A DNA stretch of 64,000 nucleotides, taken from NCBI GenBank assembly GCA_016721735.1, contig JADKHM010000002.1:1-64000 (forward strand), written 5' to 3'. The stretch is from Flavobacterium sp. (GTDB lineage Bacteria; Bacteroidota; Bacteroidia; Flavobacteriales; Flavobacteriaceae). A program made the position numbers and the translations under genes. The notes beneath the pieces are model-generated. The model searched no databases. It was not told where the DNA came from and was given only the letters and a program-made list of their open reading frames with translations. Shown here piece by piece: positions 56,183-64,000 of the stretch (position 1 is the first letter of the stretch; each line of letters begins with the position of its first letter).

Positions 56183-58315
56183 ATGAAAAGAAAAGACCTC
56201 CAAAATATCACAGTAACGGAAAGCCGACAACCGGCAACCGACAACAATCAGCCAAAATCCGGCAACTTCCTCACCGCGGAAGGCATCGAACTCAAATCGA
56301 TGTACACCAAATCGGACGTTGACAACCTAGAACACATCGGCTTCGGTGCTGGATTCGCACCCAATCTTCGCGGTCCATATGCCACGATGTTTGTGCGTCG
56401 ACCTTGGACCATTCGCCAATACGCTGGATTTTCAACCGCAGAAGAAAGCAATGCTTTTTACAGAAGAAACTTAGCCGCGGGACAAAAAGGATTATCTATC
56501 GCTTTCGATTTGCCGACGCATCGCGGATACGATTCTGATCACGAACGTGTGGTTGGAGACGTCGGAAAAGCGGGTGTTGCCATCGATTCTGTGGAAGATA
56601 TGAAAGTATTATTCGATCAAATTCCATTGCAAGAAATGTCCGTTTCGATGACGATGAACGGCGCGGTTCTTCCTATCATGGCCTTCTATATTGTCGCGGC
56701 AGAAGAACAAGGAGTTACGCCAGAACATCTTTCGGGAACCATTCAAAATGATATTTTAAAGGAGTTTATGGTGCGAAATACCTACATCTATCCTCCTACA
56801 CCATCCATGAAAATTATCGCGGATATTTTCGAGTTCACCAGTAAAAAAATGCCGAAATTCAATTCTATTTCGATTTCTGGTTACCACATGCAAGAAGCTG
56901 GAGCTACTGCTGATATTGAGTTGGCGTATACTTTGGCTGATGGACTAGAATACATCCGAACTGGACTTTCAACGGGAATGAGCATCGATGAGTTTGCACC
57001 ACGACTTTCGTTTTTTTGGGCGATCGGAATGAACCATTTTATGGAAATTGCAAAAATGCGAGCGGGCAGAATGATTTGGGCGAAACTGGTGAAGCAATTC
57101 CATCCCAAAGATGAAAAATCATTAGCATTGCGAACCCATTGCCAAACATCAGGTTGGAGTTTGACGGAACAAGATCCATTCAATAATGTAGCTCGTACCA
57201 CGGTTGAAGCGATGGCGGCAGCATTCGGCGGAACACAATCTTTGCATACGAATGCACTCGATGAAGCAATTGCTTTGCCAACCGATTTCTCTGCACGAAT
57301 TGCTCGAAATACGCAAATCTATTTGCAAGAAGAAACCAAAATCACCAAAACCGTTGATCCGTGGGCAGGCAGCTATTACGTAGAAAGTTTAACAAATGAA
57401 ATTGCGCAAAACGCCTGGAAACTCATTGAAGAAGTCGAGGAATTAGGTGGCATGACCAAAGCCATTGAAGCTGGAATTCCAAAATTGCGCATTGAAGAAG
57501 CCGCAGCAAGAAAACAAGCAAGAATTGATAGCAATCAAGATATTATCGTCGGCGTCAATCAATTTCGTTTGGAAAAAGAAGACCCATTACATATCTTAGA
57601 CGTAGATAATCAAATGGTTCGAAAACAGCAAATTGAACAATTGCAACGAATTAAGGCGTCTCGAAATACAGAAAAAGTACAAGATTCGTTAAAACAATTG
57701 ACGCTTTGCGCTCAAACTGGAAAAGGAAACTTACTTGATTTGGCCGTAGATGCCGCTCGAAAGAGAGCTACTCTTGGTGAAATTAGTGATGCATTAGAAA
57801 GTGTTTTCGGGAGATACAAAGCACAAATTAAAACGTTTAGTGGCGTGTATAGTAAAGAAATAAAGGACGACAAGAGTTTTGAAAAAGCCAAACAATTGGC
57901 CAACGAATTTGCTGTAAAAGAAGGCAGACGCCCGAGAATAATGATTGCAAAAATGGGGCAAGATGGTCACGATCGAGGCGCGAAAGTAGTAGCAACAGGT
58001 TACGCTGACGTCGGTTTTGATGTTGATATTGGTCCATTGTTCCAAACGCCAGCGGAAGCTGCCAAGCAAGCTGTTGAAAACGACGTTCATATTTTAGGAG
58101 TTTCCTCCTTAGCTGCTGGACATAAAACATTGGTTCCTCAAGTCATCGAAGAATTGAAGAAATACGGTCGCCAAGACATTATGGTTATTGTTGGCGGCGT
58201 CATTCCTCCGCAAGATTATCAGTTCTTATTTGATGCTGGGGCTGTCGCGGTGTTTGGACCAGGAACCAAGATAAGTGAAGCGGCCATTTCAATATTGGAA
58301 ATACTGTTAAATTAA
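56183..58315 (+). CDS. scpA: Methylmalonyl-CoA mutase large subunit
   Basis: The catalytic alpha subunit of 710 aa has the TIM barrel with [50 protein letters not shown] and [13 protein letters not shown]. The C-terminal cobalamin-binding domain carries DGHDRG (His near residue 596) and [27 protein letters not shown]. It interconverts succinyl-CoA and (R)-methylmalonyl-CoA. No nearby gene encodes the MeaB chaperone. The frame is intact. Confidence 0.96.
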   Translation: MKRKDLQNITVTESRQPATDNNQPKSGNFLTAEGIELKSMYTKSDVDNLEHIGFGAGFAPNLRGPYATMFVRRPWTIRQYAGFSTAEESNAFYRRNLAAGQKGLSIAFDLPTHRGYDSDHERVVGDVGKAGVAIDSVEDMKVLFDQIPLQEMSVSMTMNGAVLPIMAFYIVAAEEQGVTPEHLSGTIQNDILKEFMVRNTYIYPPTPSMKIIADIFEFTSKKMPKFNSISISGYHMQEAGATADIELAYTLADGLEYIRTGLSTGMSIDEFAPRLSFFWAIGMNHFMEIAKMRAGRMIWAKLVKQFHPKDEKSLALRTHCQTSGWSLTEQDPFNNVARTTVEAMAAAFGGTQSLHTNALDEAIALPTDFSARIARNTQIYLQEETKITKTVDPWAGSYYVESLTNEIAQNAWKLIEEVEELGGMTKAIEAGIPKLRIEEAAARKQARIDSNQDIIVGVNQFRLEKEDPLHILDVDNQMVRKQQIEQLQRIKASRNTEKVQDSLKQLTLCAQTGKGNLLDLAVDAARKRATLGEISDALESVFGRYKAQIKTFSGVYSKEIKDDKSFEKAKQLANEFAVKEGRRPRIMIAKMGQDGHDRGAKVVATGYADVGFDVDIGPLFQTPAEAAKQAVENDVHILGVSSLAAGHKTLVPQVIEELKKYGRQDIMVIVGGVIPPQDYQFLFDAGAVAVFGPGTKISEAAISILEILLN

Positions 58316-58330
58316 ATTTAATTAATAATT

Positions 58331-59428
58331 ATGAAGAATAAGATTGTACCTATTTCAATTAGTGTTTCAGCTATTGCATTGTTATTCTTCGTGTTTTCCT
58401 GTTCTTCCGATAAGAATGATTACGTTGCCATTGAGGTAAGTCCAGTGGTTGTTAATTTATCCCAAGTTCCCTATGCTAACTTATCTGATTACAAATTTTT
58501 TGCTGGTGAAATAAAGAACCAACAGCCTTCTTACGGTGTTATTCCTTATAAACCAGCGAGTGAACTTTTCTCCGATTATGCCATAAAAAAGCGATTCATT
58601 TGGCTACCAAACGGAACCAAAGCAGCCTATGTTTCTGATAGTGAAATCTTAAATTTACCTGTAGGCGCTGCTTTAGTCAAAACGTTTTATTACAACCGGG
58701 TCCAACCTTCCAATACGACAAAAATCATAGAAACAAGAGTTATGATGCGAAAAGCCGATTCGTGGATTTTTGCGGATTATGTGTGGAATGCAGATCAGAC
58801 TGAAGCGACGTTACAAACGCAAGGCAGTACTATTCCTATTACATGGATAGACGAAACGGCTGTAACACACACGATCGACTACAAGATTCCTTCGGAAAAC
58901 GAATGTAAAATGTGCCACGACATTAGCTCCGTTAGCATGCCCATCGGGATAAAACCTCAGAATTTAAACAATCCATACAATTATGGCAATGCTACTAAAA
59001 ATCAATTAACCAAATGGATTGAATTTGGTTATTTAGAAGATACTCTACCGGCTGAGATTCTGTCAACGGTTGACTATAATGATACCGCTCAAAGTCTAGA
59101 TTTAAGAGTACGTTCCTATCTTGACATCAACTGTGCTTTTTGTCATCAAAGTGGTGGAAATGTAGAATTTGTAAATATTAGAATGGCATTCAATCAAACG
59201 ACCAATCCATTGAACATGGGAGTTTGCGCACCAGCGATACTTGCGGTCCCAGGAATTCCTCGCGGACAAATTGTAAGTCCACAAAATCCAACCGAATCAA
59301 CTTTATTATATACGTTAAGTACCAACGCGACGTTGTTCAGAATGCCAAGAATAGGAAGAACCGTCGTTCATGAAGAAGGGATTCAGCTGGTAACAGCATG
59401 GATTAATTCGCTTCCGGCATGCAATTAA
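58331..59428 (+). CDS. SO2930-family diheme c-type cytochrome lipoprotein
   Basis: The signal ends in a lipobox-like FVFSCSSDKND, so it is an exported lipoprotein. It contains two CxxCH heme sites, CKMCH (residues about 195-199) and CAFCH (about 263-267), with conserved SENECKMCHDI and DINCAFCHQSGG. The overall pattern matches the TIGR03806 / SO2930-type family (domain FPIGIKPQNLN-like and SPQNPTESTLLYTLS). The role is unknown; it may move electrons in the periplasm. It starts 15 bp after the mutase stop and may be co-transcribed. Confidence 0.85.
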   Translation: MKNKIVPISISVSAIALLFFVFSCSSDKNDYVAIEVSPVVVNLSQVPYANLSDYKFFAGEIKNQQPSYGVIPYKPASELFSDYAIKKRFIWLPNGTKAAYVSDSEILNLPVGAALVKTFYYNRVQPSNTTKIIETRVMMRKADSWIFADYVWNADQTEATLQTQGSTIPITWIDETAVTHTIDYKIPSENECKMCHDISSVSMPIGIKPQNLNNPYNYGNATKNQLTKWIEFGYLEDTLPAEILSTVDYNDTAQSLDLRVRSYLDINCAFCHQSGGNVEFVNIRMAFNQTTNPLNMGVCAPAILAVPGIPRGQIVSPQNPTESTLLYTLSTNATLFRMPRIGRTVVHEEGIQLVTAWINSLPACN

Positions 59429-59515
59429 GATTGCCTTTTTTTTAATTTCCGTACTGAAGAATTCACTATTTGTGGCGCTCCAGCACATGAGCATCATCAT
59501 TGATATACTTTTACA

Positions 59516-61126
59516 ATGAATACAATTAAGCAGTATAGTTGCTACTTTATTTTACTCGTATTTCAGTTGGGGTTGGCCAATCCGTCCGACAATATCTTGC
59601 TGCAAAAAGGTTGGAATGCCTTAGTGAAAGATAATGAAAATGAAGCCTTTCGCTACTTTTGGATGGCTAATGAAAAAGCAAACAAAGAGCACAATACTGC
59701 GGATAAAGCCGAAGCCTTACTCTATTTAGGCATCTGTTCATTTGGATCTAGTCTGGAAAAAGGCCTGCAATTTGCCACAAAATCGCTCGCTGAATTCAAG
59801 AAACTGGAAACTAGCAATCCGAACCAGTCGAGTATTGGCAGAAGTAAATGTCTGCAATTAATTAGCACCATCTATAGTCGACAAAGTAAACACCAAGAAG
59901 CGATCAAAATGAGTCGTGAAGTAGTGCGCTTACTGAAAAACAAAAATGACACTTCCGGAACTTTGGGCTTAGCTTATACGAGCCTTGGGATTTTATACGA
60001 AAAAGAGCGACGAAAAGATTCCATTGAAACGCTATTCCTCTTGGCACTAAAAGACTTTGAAGCACATAAAAACGTGGCTTATCTACCCAATGCGTATCTC
60101 AAAATTGGAAAAATAGCACAACAGAAGAATCAAAAAGAGATCAGCTTTTCGTACTTTAATAAGGCCATGGGAATTTCAAGATCTACTGAAAACAAACAAG
60201 GGCAAGTATCCTGTTTGTTGGCCATCGGTAAGTGGTATTCCGAATTTGACCATAACAACACAAAAGCAGAAAATCTGTATCATGAAGCAAATCAGATTGC
60301 CCAATCGTTGTCAGATAAAATCTTTGAAATCAAAAGTTTAGAAGCATTAATTGAAATCAAAAAACAAGAAGGGAAATTTAAAGAAGTGAGCGAAATGCAA
60401 TCCCAATTGCTTTCAATTCAAAATAATTTCTATTCCCTTGAACGGGCTCAAATTGTAAAAAGCTTGGAAGTTCAGTTTGACGTTGCTGAAAAAAACCGTC
60501 AATTAGCGTTGATTTCAAAGGAGAAGAAAGTCACGCAACTGACCAATTCTATTTTGTTTATTGGAATTGTAGTTCTGATTGTCATCTTTGGTATTTCTTA
60601 CTTCTTCCTCAAGAAAATAAACGGACGCGACAAACAACTCTTAAAAAAGAATGAGGAAATGGTAGCGATCTTGGAGCATCAAAAAATACTAAAAGCGCAG
60701 CAATTTCAAAATGACATCGAACACAAGGAAAGCCAATTGAGCGCGATTACCTTACAAATGCTTCAAAAAAATGAACTACTGAATGAAATAAAAACCAACA
60801 TCGAAAAATCGTTGCCAATCGGAGAAGTACAGTTGCTCAAGATGGTCAATAAACATTTGAATCAGAAAAATAGTTGGAATGATTTCGATACCTATTTTGA
60901 AGGAATAAATAAGAATTTCTATATTCGACTGAAGCAAAATTACCCGGAAATTAGTACCAACGATCTAAAGATTTGTGCCTTAATTAAGCTCAATCTTTCT
61001 ATAAAAGAAATGGCGACGATTCTAAATATTTCTCCAGATAGCGTTAAAACGGCGCGTTATCGACTAAGAAAAAAACTGCAAGTACAAACGGAGGAGAACT
61101 TAACCGACTTTATTTTAAAAATATAA
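59516..61126 (+). CDS. TPR-transmembrane-HTH regulator
   Basis: This 536-aa protein has a signal peptide (YSCYFILLVFQLGLANP), several tetratricopeptide repeats (about 25-330; ALLYLGICSFGSS, TLGLAYTSLGILYEK), a membrane helix (SILFIGIVVLIVIFGISYFFL), a coiled-coil (about 370-440) and a C-terminal LuxR-like HTH (NDLKICALIKLNLSIKEMATI and NISPDSVKTARYRLRKKL). It senses something outside and acts on DNA from the membrane, without a kinase step. Such architecture is common in Bacteroidetes. No direct target is visible; the secreted protein gene follows after 136 bp. Confidence 0.8.
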   Translation: MNTIKQYSCYFILLVFQLGLANPSDNILLQKGWNALVKDNENEAFRYFWMANEKANKEHNTADKAEALLYLGICSFGSSLEKGLQFATKSLAEFKKLETSNPNQSSIGRSKCLQLISTIYSRQSKHQEAIKMSREVVRLLKNKNDTSGTLGLAYTSLGILYEKERRKDSIETLFLLALKDFEAHKNVAYLPNAYLKIGKIAQQKNQKEISFSYFNKAMGISRSTENKQGQVSCLLAIGKWYSEFDHNNTKAENLYHEANQIAQSLSDKIFEIKSLEALIEIKKQEGKFKEVSEMQSQLLSIQNNFYSLERAQIVKSLEVQFDVAEKNRQLALISKEKKVTQLTNSILFIGIVVLIVIFGISYFFLKKINGRDKQLLKKNEEMVAILEHQKILKAQQFQNDIEHKESQLSAITLQMLQKNELLNEIKTNIEKSLPIGEVQLLKMVNKHLNQKNSWNDFDTYFEGINKNFYIRLKQNYPEISTNDLKICALIKLNLSIKEMATILNISPDSVKTARYRLRKKLQVQTEENLTDFILKI

Positions 61127-61262
61127 AACATTAAAAATCAATATTTTAAATACAAGTACACCTTTTGTCTACCCGAATTTTGGTCATTGTGTTCCATAAT
61201 ATTCTTAATTTTGGTTGAGGGAAGAACTGCTATGAATCCTAAACCAGACTAAAAAATTGATT

Positions 61263-62192
61263 ATGAAAAAAATTTACTTACTGCTATTGCTTGTTGCCGT
61301 ACCTGCATCAAACGCCCAAGTTATCAACGGCGATTTTGAAAATGTCAAACCCAACGGAAAAGTGAGCAACTGGGGAATTAACTTTAGTATTCCGGTTGGC
61401 ATTGATCTCGGAACGGGTGAAAACACTTCTGACACGATTCTTTTCGGCAATTCTACTGGTTTCTCTTGTGCTCCGACCAATGATTCCTACTCTGGATCGA
61501 AGGCTTTAGAAATTAGAAATGCCTACAATTTGACGCAAAACCTTGTTATTCCAGGTGGTGCCGTGTTGTTTCATGACGCGACCCAAGATAGCCCAGGTTG
61601 GAATCCTGGTGTTCCGATTGAACCAGGCATGAATGTGTCATTCTTGGCTTTTCATTATAAATATATTCCATTTGGCGTGACTGATGTCATCGAAGCAGAA
61701 TTGACTGTTTTAGGCGAAAGCGGAGAAATAGGTCGGGCATCTATTCAAATTGCAGAACCTGACTATGTATATGACGGCAACGTTCAATTTAAATATGCTG
61801 AAACACCAGTAATCTATACCTCAGATGAAACTCCGCTATGGATGTACATTTCCTTCTCGATGGGAACCCAAGAAAATGCCACTTTCGGCACAAAAATAAT
61901 TATTGACGATGTTAGAGTTAACAATGGCGCCTTGTCGACGACTCAGTTCACCAATTCAAATTTCGCGATTTTCCCAACGGTTACCAATCAGCATTTGAAT
62001 GTTGTCCTAAAAAATAATAACAACGACCGCACATTTAAATACCGTATTTATGCCATCGATGGTAAATTGGTTCGTGAAGAATCGGTGGAATTTAATGGAA
62101 ATTCGCCCATTAGTATTGATGTTAGTTCATTAACAGAAGGTGTTTACTTCATTAAAAGTAAAAATGGCACCGCAAAATTTATAAGAGAATAA
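61263..62192 (+). CDS. Secreted protein with T9SS type A sorting domain
   Basis: The start is ATG 61263 (MKKIYLLLLLVAVPASNAQ); two extra upstream codons are spurious. The mature protein (residues 20-225) begins VINGDFENVKPNGKVSNWG, a carbohydrate-binding or PEP-CTERM-like beta-sandwich start, then TKIIIDDVRVNNGALS closing the domain. The last 75 residues are a T9SS type A sorting domain (FAIFPTVTNQHLNVVLKN, LTEGVYFIKS). It is probably exported to the cell surface. A terminator follows. Confidence 0.8.
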   Translation: MKKIYLLLLLVAVPASNAQVINGDFENVKPNGKVSNWGINFSIPVGIDLGTGENTSDTILFGNSTGFSCAPTNDSYSGSKALEIRNAYNLTQNLVIPGGAVLFHDATQDSPGWNPGVPIEPGMNVSFLAFHYKYIPFGVTDVIEAELTVLGESGEIGRASIQIAEPDYVYDGNVQFKYAETPVIYTSDETPLWMYISFSMGTQENATFGTKIIIDDVRVNNGALSTTQFTNSNFAIFPTVTNQHLNVVLKNNNNDRTFKYRIYAIDGKLVREESVEFNGNSPISIDVSSLTEGVYFIKSKNGTAKFIRE

Positions 62193-62224
62193 CGAGTTAC
62201 ACGCAATGGTTTATTCTATAAGAA

Positions 62225-62252
62225 AACACTAGTTCACACTGGTGTTTTTTTT
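62225..62252 (+). terminator. Rho-independent terminator
   Basis: AACACTAG-TTCACA-CTGGTGTT forms an 8-bp stem (one G-T pair) with a T run. Confidence 0.75.
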
Positions 62253-62351
62253 ATAAGAAATTATTTCATACTTTAGATGCGCAGAAGCGAACTCCCCAGA
62301 TGCTTTCTATTTCCAAATCTACTTTTCTAAAATCTAATAGAAAAATAAACA

Positions 62352-63044
62352 ATGAAGTTAGTCGGTTATTGTAAAGATGAGAAGGAGAATTCATTTAGAG
62401 ATCCTATATATTCGGATTCTAAAGGTGTTTTGTATCGTCATGAAATCGACAATCGTTACAATATTACTGCGTTTCAAACTTTCGATGCTAAGAAAATACC
62501 GATCACCAAGATCTATCTTTCCAAGAAATTCAACGTTGGGTCAAAAGCGGCACTCGTTTTCGTCGGAAAAGAGAATTATTTGCATTACGACGTTGCTTCC
62601 AGTGCGGTAGAAGAGGTCATTCATTATCTAACTGACCATAGTGACCAATATAATACAAACGGTATCTTAGATCAAGCGATGCTTTTAAAAAACAGAATTT
62701 TTTCCGATCATTTTGTGATAGATAACTTTGTGGTAAAAATGAGTCCAGACGATGAACAAATCACATTGTCCTTTGATTTCCCCTCGCCGAAGAAAGATTC
62801 ACTCTTGCAAAATGAACCAGCTATTGCGCGAAAAAATACGACACTAGCTAATGAAGACACAGCGAAAATGGACGACAAGGAAGCTGTTTTTTCTAATGCT
62901 ATGAAGCAAATCAATGCTGTAGACATGAACTTTGAACTCAAATTGAAGTTAAGAGCCGAGGAAAGAAGAAGTAAATTGAAAACGTTCAATTACCAATTCA
63001 AACTCAACCAAAACGCCTCGAGAAGAAAAAAGGCGACAGAATAA
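62352..63044 (+). CDS. Conserved hypothetical protein (230 aa)
   Basis: No signal peptide or membrane segment is seen. The first half is beta-rich (KLVGYCKDEKENSFRDPIYS, KAALVFVGKENYLHYDVAS), and the second half has an Asp/Glu-rich helical stretch ending in basic KLRAEERRSKLKT. I cannot name a family. It lies between a T9SS gene and tRNA-Pro, with its own upstream terminator-bounded region, so it is a separate transcript. Confidence 0.7.
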   Translation: MKLVGYCKDEKENSFRDPIYSDSKGVLYRHEIDNRYNITAFQTFDAKKIPITKIYLSKKFNVGSKAALVFVGKENYLHYDVASSAVEEVIHYLTDHSDQYNTNGILDQAMLLKNRIFSDHFVIDNFVVKMSPDDEQITLSFDFPSPKKDSLLQNEPAIARKNTTLANEDTAKMDDKEAVFSNAMKQINAVDMNFELKLKLRAEERRSKLKTFNYQFKLNQNASRRKKATE

Positions 63045-63124
63045 ATACTTCTTTTTTTGTGCAATTCATTGCAGCCCTTGAACACTTTCCAGAAAAAAAA
63101 TATATTTGCATTCCGAAAATTACT

Positions 63125-63198
63125 CGGGATGTAGCGCAGCCAGGTAGCGTACTAGCATGGGGTGCTAGGGGTCGCTGGTTCGAATCCAGTCATCCCGA
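63125..63198 (+). tRNA. tRNA-Pro (anticodon GGG)
   Basis: The cloverleaf is complete: acceptor CGGGATG/CATCCCG, D-arm GCGCAGCCAGGTAGCG, anticodon stem CTAGC/GCTAG with loop ATGGGGT giving GGG (reads CCC and CCU), and T-arm GCTGGTTCGAATCCAG. The initial C and discriminator A are typical of bacterial tRNA-Pro. CCA is not encoded. Confidence 0.95.
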
Positions 63199-63201
63199 CT
63201 T

Positions 63202-63238
63202 GAAATCCATTCTTTTTTGAAAGAGTGGATTTCTTTTT
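63202..63238 (+). terminator. Terminator after tRNA-Pro
   Basis: GAAATCCA ... TGGATTTC closes a hairpin whose inner part (TTC TTT/AAAGAG) pairs further, with a T run after it. Confidence 0.75.
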
Positions 63239-63296
63239 AAAAATATGCTTTGCCAGTCGTAATTGAATTGCTATTTTTAGAGAAATTTAAACACGA

Positions 63297-64000
63297 TTGA
63301 GATCAAAACTTCCACATATTGGCACTAGCATTTTCTCGGTGATGTCCCAAATGGCGCAGCAACATCATGCTATTAATTTGGCACAAGGGTTTCCCAATTT
63401 CCCCATCGATCCTTTGTTAAAAGACATTACAGCGAAATGGGCAAAAGAAGAGATCCATCAATACTTGCCCATGTCTGGCTATCCGCCGCTTTTAGAAAAA
63501 GTCGCGATGCTTACTTTCAAATCTTATCAGCGAAAAATCAATGCAACAACAGAAGTGCTTATCACCGCTGGTGCTACGGAAGGTATTTTTGCAACAATTC
63601 AAGCATTAGTCGGCAAGAATGAAGAAGTAATAATTCTAGATCCCAGTTATGATTGTTATGAAACGCCCATTTTGCTGTGCAATGCCAAGCCCATTCGTGT
63701 GAAAATGAATGATGATTTTACGCCAAATTGGTCAGCTATTTCCAACGCCATGAATGAGCGCACACGATTGATTATAACCAACAATCCGCACAATCCGTCT
63801 GGGAGAATGTGGAATGAAGATGATTTTCTAGAACTAGAAAAATTGCTAGATATTTTTCCAAAAGTGCTGCTACTTTCTGATGAAGTCTATGAATATATCA
63901 CTTTCGAAAAGAACCATATTTCTGCGCATCATCGACCGAAACTACTTGAGAAAAGCGTTGTTGTTTCTTCCTTTGGAAAATCTTTTCATATTACCGGTTG
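63297..64000 (+). CDS. Methionine-type (PLP-dependent) aminotransferase, 3'-partial
   Basis: The frame is open to the window edge. Start TTG 63297 gives RSKLPHIGTSIFSVMSQMAQ; an in-frame stop lies 9 bp earlier, and the next ATG would cut into the conserved N-terminus. The fold-type I landmarks are NLAQGFPNFPID, the substrate loop HQYLPMSGYPPL, ITAGATEGIFATIQAL, TNNPHNPSGRMW, LSDEVYEYITF and SSFGKSFHITGW with the PLP lysine. This matches methionine aminotransferase (KAT-like) of Flavobacteria, used in methionine salvage or amino-acid catabolism. The C-terminal part lies outside the window. Confidence 0.88.
   Translation, partial: MRSKLPHIGTSIFSVMSQMAQQHHAINLAQGFPNFPIDPLLKDITAKWAKEEIHQYLPMSGYPPLLEKVAMLTFKSYQRKINATTEVLITAGATEGIFATIQALVGKNEEVIILDPSYDCYETPILLCNAKPIRVKMNDDFTPNWSAISNAMNERTRLIITNNPHNPSGRMWNEDDFLELEKLLDIFPKVLLLSDEVYEYITFEKNHISAHHRPKLLEKSVVVSSFGKSFHITG

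Overview
The window reads as chromosomal DNA from a Bacteroidota bacterium of the family Flavobacteriaceae, most likely Flavobacterium or a close relative. The evidence is AT-rich sequence, TAnnTTTG-type -7 promoter boxes, seven proteins with type IX secretion (T9SS) sorting domains, SprB-type repeats, a Bacteroidetes-style 315-aa NusB, a DUF3276 protein, two-subunit methylmalonyl-CoA mutase and a DivIC/Udk/MutAB neighbourhood. Products were assigned by reading motifs; no database search was possible.

Layout. 1-8.4 kb is accessory DNA. It holds a broken NUMOD4/HNH-like gene; a translationally coupled cluster (GT4 glycosyltransferase apparently fused to a radical SAM/SPASM enzyme, then a histidine phosphatase, then a WG-repeat protein); a broken CoiA-like nuclease gene; and a compact five-gene minus-strand cassette with a DUF5675 protein, an IGG-repeat lipoprotein and two small membrane proteins. 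It ends at two tandem copies of a tRNA-Ser 3' tail plus terminator, which look like attR scars of elements integrated in a tRNA-Ser gene. 8.7-14 kb has a TPR histidine kinase/LuxR response regulator pair followed by a delta-60-repeat T9SS protein and an exported protein. 14.1-15.1 kb is a tyrosine recombinase. 15.2-24.1 kb is a 2968-aa T9SS adhesin with 16 SprB repeats. 24.7-36 kb mixes T9SS cargo (lamin-tail, L-domain-like, RCC1), a PD40-like lipoprotein, a DUF6958 protein, a CrtO-like acyltransferase, a coupled Nudix plus PLD/helicase/DUF3427 pair that resembles a defence module, a PhnB-like VOC protein and a rhodanese.

36-43 kb is mostly housekeeping: peptidase T with an internal deletion, YajC, NusB, leucine dehydrogenase, an MsbA-like ABC exporter and DUF3276. 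43.7-53.5 kb is a second giant surface protein (about 3290 aa) made of 26 nearly identical 252-bp units plus two diverged ones, with a 1260-bp higher-order period and a type B T9SS sorting domain. 53.7-64 kb holds uridine kinase, DivIC, both methylmalonyl-CoA mutase subunits, a diheme cytochrome, a TPR-TM-HTH regulator, another T9SS protein, tRNA-Pro(GGG) and the start of a methionine-type aminotransferase.

An important caution: many genes, including core ones such as leucine dehydrogenase, are broken by apparent single-base losses in short homopolymers. Several of the 'pseudogenes' may therefore be sequencing or assembly indels rather than biological decay. They are densest in the first 5 kb.
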